From Flavobacterium cerinum (GTDB taxonomy: Bacteria > Bacteroidota > Bacteroidia > Flavobacteriales > Flavobacteriaceae): DNA of 64,000 nucleotides. Position numbers and translations under genes: made by a program. A model generated the notes under the pieces. The model did not search any database, was not told the origin of the DNA, and saw only the letters and a list, made by a program, of their open reading frames with translations. This document shows positions 52,776 to 61,082 of this stretch, one piece after another (the first letter of the stretch is position 1; every line of letters begins with the position of its first letter). Location of the stretch: NCBI RefSeq assembly GCF_024496085.1, contig NZ_CP101751.1:744001-808000 (forward strand). The letters run 5' to 3'.

Positions 52776-55055
52776 ATGGAAACGGTTTCAAATGCAGCTG
52801 CTTATGTGCTGCGCTTTATTAATCAGACGCAGAAATCTATTTTTCTCACCGGAAAAGCCGGAACGGGTAAAACTACTTTACTACGAGAAATCATTTCAAC
52901 CACACATAAAAATACAGTAGTAGTGGCACCAACCGGAATCGCTGCTTTAAATGCGGGTGGTGTAACGATACATTCGATGTTTCAATTACCGTTTGCCGCT
53001 TTTCTGCCCGATGAAAAAGCGGATCCGTATATATCAGAAAATTCTCGATTTGAAAATAGAAATACATTAAGCCGGCATTTTAAAATGAACGGAACCAAAC
53101 GAGCGGTTATTCAGAATATGGAATTGCTTGTTATTGATGAAGTCAGTATGTTACGGGCTGATATTATGGATGCAATGGATTTTATGTTGCGTAAAGTCCG
53201 TAGAAATGAAACACCGTTCGGAGGAGTACAAGTTTTATTTATAGGAGATTTACTACAATTACCACCGATTATCAAGAATGAAGAATGGGCTGTTTTACAA
53301 CGTTACTATCGCGGTAAATTCTTTTTTCATTCCCATGTTATCCAGCAAAATCCGCCGTTGTACATTGAACTGGATAAAATTTTCAGACAAACCGATTCCG
53401 ATTTTATTTCGGTATTAAATAACCTGCGAAATAATACGGTTACAAACAATGACCTTGCAGTTTTAAATCAATATGTCCAGCCGGATTTTGATTTTAAAAA
53501 GAACCCCGGTTTTATTACGCTTACAACACATAATGCCAAAGCAGATACAATAAATACTGAAGCTCTGGAAGAACTGGAAGGGAAGGAATTTGTTTTTATG
53601 CCGGAAATAGTTGGCGATTTTCCCGATAAAATTTTCCCGGTCGATGAGCAACTAAAATTAAAAGTAGGTGCTCAGGTCATGTTTGTAAAAAACGATCTTT
53701 CTTTTGAAAAACAGTACTTTAACGGTAAAATGGGGGTTATTAAAAACATTTCAGCAAAAGAAATTTTCGTTCATTTTCCGGAAGAAAACAAAACCATCGA
53801 AGTTGAGCGGTACGAATGGAAAAACATCCGTTACTATGTCGATGAGATGACAAAAGAGATAGAAGAAGAAATTTTAGGGACATTTACGCACTATCCGATC
53901 AAGCTGGCTTGGGCTATAACGATCCATAAAAGTCAAGGATTGACCTTCGACAACGCTGCGCTTGATGTATCGCAGGTTTTTCTTCCCGGACAAGCCTATG
54001 TTGCTCTTTCGCGTTTACGTTCGTTAAAAGGGCTTATTTTGCTTTCTCCGATACATATGAATGGTATTTCCAATGATGCTGATGTAATGGACTATGCGCA
54101 AAGTAAGGTTTCTATGGACAAATTGGAAGGGACTTTAGCCAATGAAACCCGAATATTTTTATATAACTATTTGAAAGACAGTTTTAATTGGGACGAGCTG
54201 GCGAGAGAATGGAGCAAACACCAACAGACCTATTTGTCGGAAACAGGAAAATCAGTTAAATCACAGTCCAGAGTTTGGGCGCAACAACAGTCATTAGCGA
54301 TACATGAATTGTTAGATCCGTCCCGAAAATTTATAGGGCAATTAGCAAAACTGTTCCAACAGGAAGAGGTCGATCTGGTTTTTATCGAAGAGCGAATTAA
54401 TAAGGCTTTTGACTATTTTTTCCCGAAAATGGATGAATTGGTTTTTGAATTATATTGGAAAATAGAAGAAATAAAACGCCTGAAAAAAGTAAAATCGTTT
54501 TTTGAAGAATTATCCGAACTGGAAGAAATTCAGACAAATGTGATTTTACGATTACTAAAAGTAAAACTATTGATTCGTGCCGTACTGGAAAATAAAGAGA
54601 TTTCGAAAGAAGTATTAGTATCGCCGCTATTGCAAAAATACAAACAGGATAAAATTGAAATCATCAAAGAAGCTTTACGTAAAAATGGCGTTACGCTTAT
54701 TGAAGATGACGATGATATTGAACGCTATACATCGAAAAAGAAAAAGACAAAAGAACCTAAGAAATCTACGATCGAAGAGACATTGGAACTTTGGATGCAA
54801 AACCTATCAATCCCGGAAATTGCCCGTATCCGGAAACTTACCGTCGGAACAGTTTATACACATTTTTCAAAACTGATTCAAATGGAAGCAATCGAGATTT
54901 CGGATATTTTACCGCCGGAAAAAATAAACCGCCTGAAAGCGGCTTTCAAAGAATATGACGGCAGTGGATTAGGTGAAATTAAAGAAAAATACGATGACGA
55001 GTTTTCCTGGGATGAACTTCGTTTGTATAAAGCCGTCTTACAAAAAAATACCTGA
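52776..55055 (+). CDS. PIF1-like helicase with C-terminal helix-turn-helix
   Basis: A 759-residue SF1B helicase. GKAGTGKTTLL (26-36, Walker A), LLVIDEVSMLRADIMD (about 113-128, Walker B), GDLLQLPP and IHKSQGLTFDNAALDVS (about 392-408) are the PIF1/RecD2 motifs in order. After a helical linker comes a C-terminal HTH at about 665-705 (TLELWMQNLSIPEIARIRKL, TVGTVYTHFSKL), as in the HTH_40 type found on helicase ends. It should unwind DNA 5' to 3', perhaps at stalled forks or G-quadruplexes. It is monocistronic. Confidence 0.88.
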   Translation: METVSNAAAYVLRFINQTQKSIFLTGKAGTGKTTLLREIISTTHKNTVVVAPTGIAALNAGGVTIHSMFQLPFAAFLPDEKADPYISENSRFENRNTLSRHFKMNGTKRAVIQNMELLVIDEVSMLRADIMDAMDFMLRKVRRNETPFGGVQVLFIGDLLQLPPIIKNEEWAVLQRYYRGKFFFHSHVIQQNPPLYIELDKIFRQTDSDFISVLNNLRNNTVTNNDLAVLNQYVQPDFDFKKNPGFITLTTHNAKADTINTEALEELEGKEFVFMPEIVGDFPDKIFPVDEQLKLKVGAQVMFVKNDLSFEKQYFNGKMGVIKNISAKEIFVHFPEENKTIEVERYEWKNIRYYVDEMTKEIEEEILGTFTHYPIKLAWAITIHKSQGLTFDNAALDVSQVFLPGQAYVALSRLRSLKGLILLSPIHMNGISNDADVMDYAQSKVSMDKLEGTLANETRIFLYNYLKDSFNWDELAREWSKHQQTYLSETGKSVKSQSRVWAQQQSLAIHELLDPSRKFIGQLAKLFQQEEVDLVFIEERINKAFDYFFPKMDELVFELYWKIEEIKRLKKVKSFFEELSELEEIQTNVILRLLKVKLLIRAVLENKEISKEVLVSPLLQKYKQDKIEIIKEALRKNGVTLIEDDDDIERYTSKKKKTKEPKKSTIEETLELWMQNLSIPEIARIRKLTVGTVYTHFSKLIQMEAIEISDILPPEKINRLKAAFKEYDGSGLGEIKEKYDDEFSWDELRLYKAVLQKNT

Positions 55056-55059
55056 TGAC

Positions 55060-55092
55060 ATACCAGACAGGTTTCTAAAACCTGTCTGGTAT
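55060..55092. repeat. Short palindromic repeat / possible terminator
   Basis: A perfect 15-bp inverted repeat (ataccagacaggttt and its complement) around a 3-base loop, between the convergent helicase and DoxX genes. There is no T tract, so it may be a dispersed palindromic repeat rather than a normal terminator. A degenerate relative is at 32446-32476. Confidence 0.7.
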
Positions 55093-55097
55093 AATAT

Positions 55098-55484
55098 TTA
55101 CAACCAGTAAACCGCTAAAATAGCCGGAATAAAATAAATTACAATTGTTCGGGCACCGTCGTAATCTTTAGCAATTCGCTGACCGAAAAGCAGGAAAAGT
55201 AAAGTAACACACGAAAAAGTAGCGCCATAATGACCGAAAGTAGTTACACCGTTCATTAACAGCTGCGCAATTCCGATTACACATAATGCACCGGCAATAA
55301 CTTCCAGTACTAAAATTAAAAACAAGGATTGTGGAACCTGGTTTTTGATAAATGTCTGCGAAAAATGACCTTTTAGCCATTCTACATTTCCTTTCCAGTC
55401 CATGATTTTATCATAGCCGGATTGTAAAAAAGTGATGGCCAGAAAAGCCAAAATTAAAATTCCGAAAATTTCCGTATTCGTCAT
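55098..55484 (-). CDS. DoxX-like membrane protein
   Basis: A 128-residue protein with four hydrophobic segments. FLQSGYDKIMDWKGNVEWLKGHF in the first loop (seen as FLQSGYDKIMDWKGN) and the spacing of helices are those of DoxX-type proteins. Function in the family is poorly known. It lies 6 bases downstream of holB and is probably cotranscribed with it. Confidence 0.78.
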   Translation of the reverse strand: MTNTEIFGILILAFLAITFLQSGYDKIMDWKGNVEWLKGHFSQTFIKNQVPQSLFLILVLEVIAGALCVIGIAQLLMNGVTTFGHYGATFSCVTLLFLLFGQRIAKDYDGARTIVIYFIPAILAVYWL

Positions 55485-55490
55485 GGTTGT

Positions 55491-56639
55491 TTATTTTTTA
55501 TGAATTAAACGAGTTAGTTTTATTGATAAGTCAGTCAGGATAATCTTCGCATTTCCATTGCGTTCGATATGATAAATGGCATCCGATAATTCCTTGAAAA
55601 TTTCGTTAATATTGTTGCCGTTAACAAAAGGCGCAAAATTTTCCAGTTTAAATTTATCTACAGTTGGTTCAATGTAAACAAGACTGGGCGACTGATAATT
55701 TATAAGCAAAGCTTGTCGGAACATTTCAATACAGAAATGTAAAAACTGTTTTTGAGCTTCACGACCAATTCCGGCAATCGATTCACTCCAGGCAATAAGA
55801 TCCTGAATAGCAGCAGCATTTCCTTTAGCGCGAAAAGCAGCGCGTACCCATTGTACAAACCAGGCTTCAAAAGGATAATCGTCTTCTTTTTTGTGCAATA
55901 ATTGCAACGCTTTATTATAATTTCCCTGTGCCTGATGTGCGATTTTATAAGAAGCCTTTTCTTCCGTTTTTTCACGTGAAACCAAAGCTTCAGCGATAAC
56001 ACTTTCCGGAAGTCCTCCGAAATGCAATACCTGACAACGCGATAAAATCGTTTGAAGGATATCGTTTTCATTTTCGGTGATCAACAGGAAAACGGTTTTC
56101 TGAGGCGGCTCTTCCAATAATTTTAAAAGTTTGTTCGAAGTGGCGATATTCATCTTATCGGCCATCCAGATAATCATTACTTTATAACCACCTTCATACG
56201 CTTTTAGCGAAAGTGATTTAACAATTTCCTGTGCTTCGTCAACTCCGATCTGACCTTGTTTGTTTTGGATGCCAATAGTTTTATACCAATCAAAAAGACC
56301 GCCATAAGGAGTAGTGGTTACAAACTCCCGCCAGTATTTCATAAAGTTCGCACTAACCGGATGGCTCTTTACCTCATCGTTCGTTGAAACCGGAAAAACA
56401 AAGTGCAAATCCGGATGGGAAAAATGTTCAAATTTCAGATTACAAGCTTCATTTCCGGAAGTATTTTCTCCGTTTGCATTCGAACATAAAATATATTGGG
56501 CATAGGCAATCGCCATCGGAAGTGTACCCGATCCTTCTGGTCCGACAAAAAGCTGGGCATGAGGAATACGTCCGGAATCGGCACTTTTTGTAAGATGACT
56601 TTTAATGTGGGATTGACCTAATATTTCTGAAAATAGCAT
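55491..56639 (-). CDS. holB: DNA polymerase III delta' subunit
   Basis: A 382-residue AAA+ clamp-loader subunit starting MLFSEILGQSHIKSHL at the ATG at 56639; an upstream in-frame ATG at 56690 adds an unrelated hydrophobic stretch and is rejected. The P-loop position reads GPEGSGTLP without the usual lysine, as expected for the non-hydrolysing delta' subunit. The expected SRC-type motif is present as SRCQVLHF. A promoter box lies only 4 bases upstream of this start. A weak parS-like sequence (55968-55983) falls in the gene. Confidence 0.88.
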   Translation of the reverse strand: MLFSEILGQSHIKSHLTKSADSGRIPHAQLFVGPEGSGTLPMAIAYAQYILCSNANGENTSGNEACNLKFEHFSHPDLHFVFPVSTNDEVKSHPVSANFMKYWREFVTTTPYGGLFDWYKTIGIQNKQGQIGVDEAQEIVKSLSLKAYEGGYKVMIIWMADKMNIATSNKLLKLLEEPPQKTVFLLITENENDILQTILSRCQVLHFGGLPESVIAEALVSREKTEEKASYKIAHQAQGNYNKALQLLHKKEDDYPFEAWFVQWVRAAFRAKGNAAAIQDLIAWSESIAGIGREAQKQFLHFCIEMFRQALLINYQSPSLVYIEPTVDKFKLENFAPFVNGNNINEIFKELSDAIYHIERNGNAKIILTDLSIKLTRLIHKK

Positions 56640-56643
56640 AGAG

Positions 56644-56651
56644 CAAATATA
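56644..56651 (-). promoter_or_regulatory. Promoter -7 box directly upstream of holB
   Basis: On the minus strand this reads TATATTTG (TAnnTTTG), with only 4 bases between it and the ATG at 56639. Initiation at the usual distance would give a leaderless or nearly leaderless mRNA. Confidence 0.4.
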
Positions 56652-56743
56652 GAATAAAACGAGAACAGTTAAAACTGCTTTCACGATCACCTCAAAAAAT
56701 GTATTATTTACCGCAATTATTTATCGCATAAATCAAATAAGCT

Positions 56744-56751
56744 TATTTTTG
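56744..56751 (+). promoter_or_regulatory. Possible promoter box of the LytS/LytTR operon
   Basis: TATTTTTG fits TAnnTTTG but is low in complexity; 19 bases before the ATG at 56771. Confidence 0.35.
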
Positions 56752-56770
56752 ATTGGATAAACGTTAAAAA

Positions 56771-57829
56771 ATGAAAAAGAAGATTTCTTTTTACGCGTAC
56801 CATTTTTGCCTTTGCCTGTCATTTTTGATACTGCCGTATCTGTTGTCCTCGCAAACCAGTATTATCCGTATCCCGGATATTATTCACAATGGTCATGACC
56901 GGACGTACTTTTCGGTGTATGTCGGTTTGCTTATTTTTTTCTATGTTAACTATTACTATTTCATTCCGAAACTCTATTTTTCCAATAAAAAGACAATCTA
57001 TTTTAGCTTGCTTTTTGTCTTTTTAATCGCCCTTCTTTTTACCTCTCATTTTTTTGATAAACCGGATATTGATCTTTTTAACATGGAAAAAATGGCGTAT
57101 CCGAAACCGATGCCGCCACATGGTCCAAAACCGGATTTTTCACGTGGACCCATGATGGATAAACCAAATCAGCATTTTAATACGATTCTGGTATATTTGA
57201 CAGGAACTTTAACAAGTCTTTTCCTAGCAATTAATAGAAGATTACAACATGTGGAACGGGATAAAATGCAAGCGGAAATCTCATTGTTAAAAGCACAGAT
57301 TAATCCCCATTTTTTATTCAACACGCTTAACAGTATTTATGCATTGGCTATTCGGAAAGATAATCGAACGGCAGATGCCATTGTTCAACTTTCGGAGCTG
57401 ATGCGCTATATTATCCGGGATGCCCATGATGATACGATTGTATTGGAAAAAGAATTAAATTACATCAACAACTATATCGAATTGCAACGCTCTCGTTTAG
57501 GAAATACGGTGAAGATCGATTATGAAACGATTGGCAATAACTATGATCAAAAAATAGCACCGTTAATTTTGATATCGTTTATTGAAAATGCCTTTAAGCA
57601 CGGTGTAAATCCGGATGAAAATTCTGAAATCCGGATTAAAATAGAAATTGAAACACAACAGTTACAATTGTTGGTTTATAATAAAAAAGTAACATCCGTT
57701 CAAACGGAAAAAGGAATGGGACTGCAAAATACGATGGAACGATTGGAACGGCTTTATCCGAACCGGTACCAATTGAAAATTGACGAAACAAATGAAAATT
57801 ATACAACGCTCCTAACAATCGAATTATGA
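56771..57829 (+). CDS. LytS-type sensor histidine kinase
   Basis: A 352-residue protein with four N-terminal helices (about 8-150) and, after a short coiled coil, the His_kinase domain LLKAQINPHFLFNTLNSIYAL, seen as QINPHFLFNTLNS (phosphoacceptor His near residue 179). The ATPase part shows ENAFKHG and GMGLQNTMERL. The helices carry a Met/Pro/His-rich periplasmic stretch (MEKMAYPKPMPPHGPKPDF), which could bind metal or copper; this is an inference. It overlaps the regulator gene by 4 bases (ATGA). Confidence 0.9.
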   Translation: MKKKISFYAYHFCLCLSFLILPYLLSSQTSIIRIPDIIHNGHDRTYFSVYVGLLIFFYVNYYYFIPKLYFSNKKTIYFSLLFVFLIALLFTSHFFDKPDIDLFNMEKMAYPKPMPPHGPKPDFSRGPMMDKPNQHFNTILVYLTGTLTSLFLAINRRLQHVERDKMQAEISLLKAQINPHFLFNTLNSIYALAIRKDNRTADAIVQLSELMRYIIRDAHDDTIVLEKELNYINNYIELQRSRLGNTVKIDYETIGNNYDQKIAPLILISFIENAFKHGVNPDENSEIRIKIEIETQQLQLLVYNKKVTSVQTEKGMGLQNTMERLERLYPNRYQLKIDETNENYTTLLTIEL

Positions 57830-58521
57830 TAAATGCTATAGCACTTGATGATGAACCGCCTGCTTTAGATGTATTGCAAAGTTTTTGTGATCAGACAGAT
57901 GGCATCGACTTAAAAAAAACATTTACCCGATCGGAGGAAGCATTAAAATACCTGAAAAAATATCCGACTGATTTACTGTTTCTGGATATCAATATGCCGT
58001 CAATTTCCGGAATTGATTTTTTTAAAAAAGTACCGCATAAAATCTGTGTCATTTTTACAACGGCCTATTCCGAATTTGCAGTCGAAGGTTTTAATCTTAA
58101 TGCTACGGATTATCTGCTGAAACCATTCTCGTTTTCACGATTCGAACAAGCAGTTGAAAAGGCAAAAAACCAACTGGCTCAGGATAATAAAAACGGAAAT
58201 ACCGATCAGCAATTCCTTTTTATCCGGGCAGATTACAGTTTGATCAAAATACCAGTAGCCGATATTGTATTTATTGAAGGGCTCGATGATTATTTGAAGA
58301 TTCACATTCACAATCAAAAAACCGTTGTCGCCCGAATGACCATGAAAGCGATATTGGAAAAATTACCGCAACAGGAATTTTTCAGAGTCCATCGTTCGTT
58401 TATTGTACCGTTATCCAAAATTGACCGGGTTAAAAGTAAAATCATTTATATCGAAAATGAAGAAATACCGGTTAGCGCGACTTACGAATCGGAATTTTTT
58501 AAAATGTTGGAAAACAGATAA
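57826..58521 (+). CDS. LytTR family response regulator
   Basis: A 231-residue protein with a receiver domain (acidic ALDDEPP at 6-12, phosphoacceptor D54 in LFLDINMPSISG, TTAYSEFAVEGF, K in YLLKPFSF) and a C-terminal LytTR DNA-binding domain (about 125-231, FIEGLDDYLKIH and FFRVHRSFIVPL). It pairs with the kinase upstream and probably activates nearby or distant envelope genes. The pirin-like gene follows 2 bases later. Confidence 0.93.
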   Translation: MINAIALDDEPPALDVLQSFCDQTDGIDLKKTFTRSEEALKYLKKYPTDLLFLDINMPSISGIDFFKKVPHKICVIFTTAYSEFAVEGFNLNATDYLLKPFSFSRFEQAVEKAKNQLAQDNKNGNTDQQFLFIRADYSLIKIPVADIVFIEGLDDYLKIHIHNQKTVVARMTMKAILEKLPQQEFFRVHRSFIVPLSKIDRVKSKIIYIENEEIPVSATYESEFFKMLENR

Positions 58522-58523
58522 TA

Positions 58524-59204
58524 ATGGCAAATTTTACACAACAACAGGCGCAAATCTATAAAGCGCATCTCCGAGGTCATTTTGAAACCGATAGCCATCG
58601 TTGTCTGGCCACTTTTAATTTTGAAACATATCAGGAGGAAAGCCGGAAACCGTATAAAAAACTTCAGCTTCTAAACGAAGAAGTACTGGCGGCGAAAATA
58701 ACAATTCAGGAAACTGTCGATCAAGTAACAGGAATTCTTCTTATTCCGTTAATCGGAGCAATTGATTGTATAACGGGAACTGAGTCTTATTTTATCACTG
58801 TCGGACAATGTTTCTTTTTTACAGCACAAGCCGGTGGATCATTTGCCATACAGAATCCTTATGAAAAGGAGCAGGTAAATTATCTTCAAATCCGGATAAA
58901 GCTGACAGATGTGATACCGGATAAAAAAGTATATTCTTTTGATTTGAGTCATAAAAATGAAATGATTCCAACAATTCAGAATCCGGAATTTTCGTTCCGT
59001 ATCGGAATGTATACAGCGCGGGCGGAAGATTCGTATCAACCTGAAAATAAAAGCAACGGTATTTTTGCCTTGGTACTAAACGGTGCTTTTGAATTTCAAA
59101 ATCGTCTAATTGAAGACCGTGACGGACTCGCGATTGATGCTACAGAAACAATTGAATTCGAATCTCTTACTGAAAATAGCATCCTGTTGCTTTTAGAAAT
59201 GTAG
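58524..59204 (+). CDS. Pirin-like bicupin protein without metal ligands
   Basis: A 226-residue protein. The order HRCLATFNFETYQEE, KKLQLLNEEVLAA, ILLIPLIGAIDC, FFTAQAGGSFAIQNPYE and VNYLQIRI follows the N-terminal cupin of pirins (YHTFNFGxY, LRVLNED, PLxGxLEY, GxxxxISNPY, xxFLQIW). The histidines that bind iron in true pirins are not visible, so it is probably not an active quercetinase. It is 2 bases downstream of the LytTR regulator and likely part of that operon. The family assignment is by eye only. Confidence 0.55.
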   Translation: MANFTQQQAQIYKAHLRGHFETDSHRCLATFNFETYQEESRKPYKKLQLLNEEVLAAKITIQETVDQVTGILLIPLIGAIDCITGTESYFITVGQCFFFTAQAGGSFAIQNPYEKEQVNYLQIRIKLTDVIPDKKVYSFDLSHKNEMIPTIQNPEFSFRIGMYTARAEDSYQPENKSNGIFALVLNGAFEFQNRLIEDRDGLAIDATETIEFESLTENSILLLLEM

Positions 59205-59275
59205 CCTTAAAATAGCTTTTACCGCAAAATAAAAACAGTTTACCTCATTTTTTTGGCTTTCCCTGTTAACAAATT

Positions 59276-59283
59276 TAATTTTG
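59276..59283 (+). promoter_or_regulatory. Promoter -7 box of the dioxygenase gene
   Basis: TAATTTTG fits TAnnTTTG, 24 bases before the ATG at 59308. It overlaps an in-frame TTG at 59281, which argues against that codon as start. Confidence 0.4.
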
Positions 59284-59307
59284 ATTAAAGAAAAAGCTAA
59301 AAACGTA

Positions 59308-60324
59308 ATGGAAAGAAAAGTATTTTTAAAAAACAGTTTGGGTTTCCTGGGAATGGTAGCCACAGCACCATCGCTTTTGCGTGCTATGGGTTCCGAAAAT
59401 AGTATGCCCGAAGCAACCGAAGCATTGGCTTGTAGTGTGACCAATAGTGAAACGGCTGGTCCTTTTCCTACAATTTCACCGGCTTCATGGGTACGTACCA
59501 ACATTGTGGGCGACAGAACCGGTGTTCCGTTTACCATCAATATTGCAATAAAAAATGTGAACGGAAACTGTAATGCTTTTTCCGGTGCCATAGTTGATAT
59601 CTGGCATTGTGATAAAGATGGAAACTATTCGGAATATGGCGGAACCGGTATGCAACCGACCAATTATACAACCAACCACTTTTTAAGAGGAAGACAAACT
59701 ACTGATGCTAACGGACTGGTTAGTTATACTTCAATCTTTCCGGGATGGTATACCGGAAGAGCCACGCATATACATGTTCATATCTATAATGCGTCCGGCA
59801 CTTCTTTACTGATTACTCAAATCGCTTTCCCGGAAGGATCGAATAGTGCTGTCGTTCAGGTTAATTCGGCAACAAGCTATGGCTATACCAAAGGAATGTC
59901 GGGTTATACATACAATGCAACGGATAATGTTTTTTCAGATGGTGTGAGTAATGAGCTTGGCGCTGTTACCGGTAGTATTGCCGAAGGATTTACACTTTCG
60001 CATACCATTTTTGTGAACGGTCCGACGCTCGGTATCAATGATGTTGCGACAGCAGAATTTCAATTAAGTCAGAATTTTCCGAATCCATTTACAGACAGTA
60101 CCAAAATTCCATTGGTTCTGAATTCCTATTCGAAAGTAAAAATGGAATTATATGATCTTACCGGCAGGCATATCGATACGCCGATTAATGACGAATTCCC
60201 GGCCGGAACCAATTACCTGTTATTTAGTAGAAACAACCTGAGTAGCGGTTATTATATTTACAGAGTTATAATAGAAAATGAAAACGGTGTTTTCACAGAA
60301 AGTAAAAAAATGATAATCCAATAA
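59308..60324 (+). CDS. Intradiol ring-cleavage dioxygenase-like protein with T9SS sorting domain
   Basis: From the ATG at 59308 the product has 338 residues. The N-terminus ERKVFLKNSLGFLG followed by a hydrophobic stretch resembles a twin-arginine signal with RK. The middle (about 50-230) matches protocatechuate 3,4-dioxygenase-type proteins: TAGPFPT, DIWHCDKDGNYSEY, FPGWYTGRATHIHVHI, with likely iron ligands Y107 or Y110, Y148, H154 and H156. The last 85 residues (LSQNFPNPFTDSTKI, YDLTGRHID, YYIYRVI) form a type A T9SS sorting domain. It is thus probably exported to the cell surface or medium. The aromatic substrate is unknown. Confidence 0.85.
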   Translation: MERKVFLKNSLGFLGMVATAPSLLRAMGSENSMPEATEALACSVTNSETAGPFPTISPASWVRTNIVGDRTGVPFTINIAIKNVNGNCNAFSGAIVDIWHCDKDGNYSEYGGTGMQPTNYTTNHFLRGRQTTDANGLVSYTSIFPGWYTGRATHIHVHIYNASGTSLLITQIAFPEGSNSAVVQVNSATSYGYTKGMSGYTYNATDNVFSDGVSNELGAVTGSIAEGFTLSHTIFVNGPTLGINDVATAEFQLSQNFPNPFTDSTKIPLVLNSYSKVKMELYDLTGRHIDTPINDEFPAGTNYLLFSRNNLSSGYYIYRVIIENENGVFTESKKMIIQ

Positions 60325-60336
60325 ATGTTTCAGGTT

Positions 60337-60376
60337 GATAAAAGAAGATACATTTTTCGTATCTTCTTTTTGTTTT
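60337..60376. terminator. Terminator between the dioxygenase gene and the next gene
   Basis: Perfect 12-bp stem AAAAGAAGATAC/GTATCTTCTTTT (60340-60370) and a T-rich end. Confidence 0.8.
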
Positions 60377-60389
60377 AAAACGATGCCAA

Positions 60390-60902
60390 ATGATGCCATT
60401 TTCTAAAATCAGACTCGCTTTCCGATTGGTAATTGACAGTAGTACTACGATTACCTGGCAAAAATATGTTTTTGAAGATACCTATCGGGAATACCTGATG
60501 CAACACCAATTATACAATTCGGCTGAAAATCCGAAACCGACTTTCCGGGAATTACTACATGAAAACGAAAAAGCGGAAAAATTACATTTTCTGACCGGAA
60601 TTGCTGCCGAACCCTATATCAATCAGCTAAAAGGAAATATTTACCAGCTTCCGGATGCTCTCGGAAATTCCTATCTGCCGTTTGTAAATTATAAACTGGA
60701 TATTGTCAATACAGACATCAATGACAGTTCCCGACATAAAATCGGAATCACATTTTATACACCGTTGTTGGTATTGATTGACCGTATTGACGACCATTAT
60801 CTTTTGTCAAAAAACACCGATTCAACGTCACAATGGGAAATCCTGTCGTTTCCCGTGCATCCTAATCTTGCAATCTGTTATCTTGAAAAAACAGATCATT
60901 AA
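60390..60902 (+). CDS. Hypothetical protein, 170 residues
   Basis: A 170-residue protein starting at the ATG at 60390 (a second ATG follows at once). No signal peptide or membrane helix is seen. The sequence mixes charged helices (about 25-75) with beta-type segments (IGITFYTPLLVLIDRI near 125-140). I recognise no domain. Codon use looks like that of its neighbours, and the frame is open over its full length, so it is probably real. It starts about 20 bases after a strong terminator and has no clear promoter box. Confidence 0.6.
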   Translation: MMPFSKIRLAFRLVIDSSTTITWQKYVFEDTYREYLMQHQLYNSAENPKPTFRELLHENEKAEKLHFLTGIAAEPYINQLKGNIYQLPDALGNSYLPFVNYKLDIVNTDINDSSRHKIGITFYTPLLVLIDRIDDHYLLSKNTDSTSQWEILSFPVHPNLAICYLEKTDH

Positions 60903-61037
60903 CCTGTATTTTCCGTTCTTTCAAAAATCATTTCTGTATTTAAAATGAAATTTAGGGCTCGATAAATAAATATTACGCAGTCAGCAGCCCTAATTTTTTA
61001 AGTAAAACACAAAAAACAGCATAAAAAATAAAAATAT

Positions 61038-61045
61038 TATATTTG
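61038..61045 (+). promoter_or_regulatory. Promoter -7 box of pgk
   Basis: TATATTTG matches TAnnTTTG, 37 bases before the ATG at 61083. Confidence 0.5.
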
Positions 61046-61082
61046 TGGATTATTAAATAAACAATCAACAAAAATATACGAA

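Noticed and set aside
55968..55983. Fourth parS-like sequence TTTTTCACGTGAAACC
   Set aside because: It lies inside holB, differs from the consensus at the second and last bases, and is 5 kb from the cluster. It could be real, but coding constraint explains it well enough, so it is not counted.
57136..57151. CACGTG with partial parS flanks in the histidine kinase gene
   Set aside because: Only the central hexamer and the left arm fit; the right arm (GACCC) does not.
59281..59307. TTG start for the dioxygenase gene
   Set aside because: The TTG falls in the likely promoter box, and the ATG at 59308 gives a standard signal sequence.
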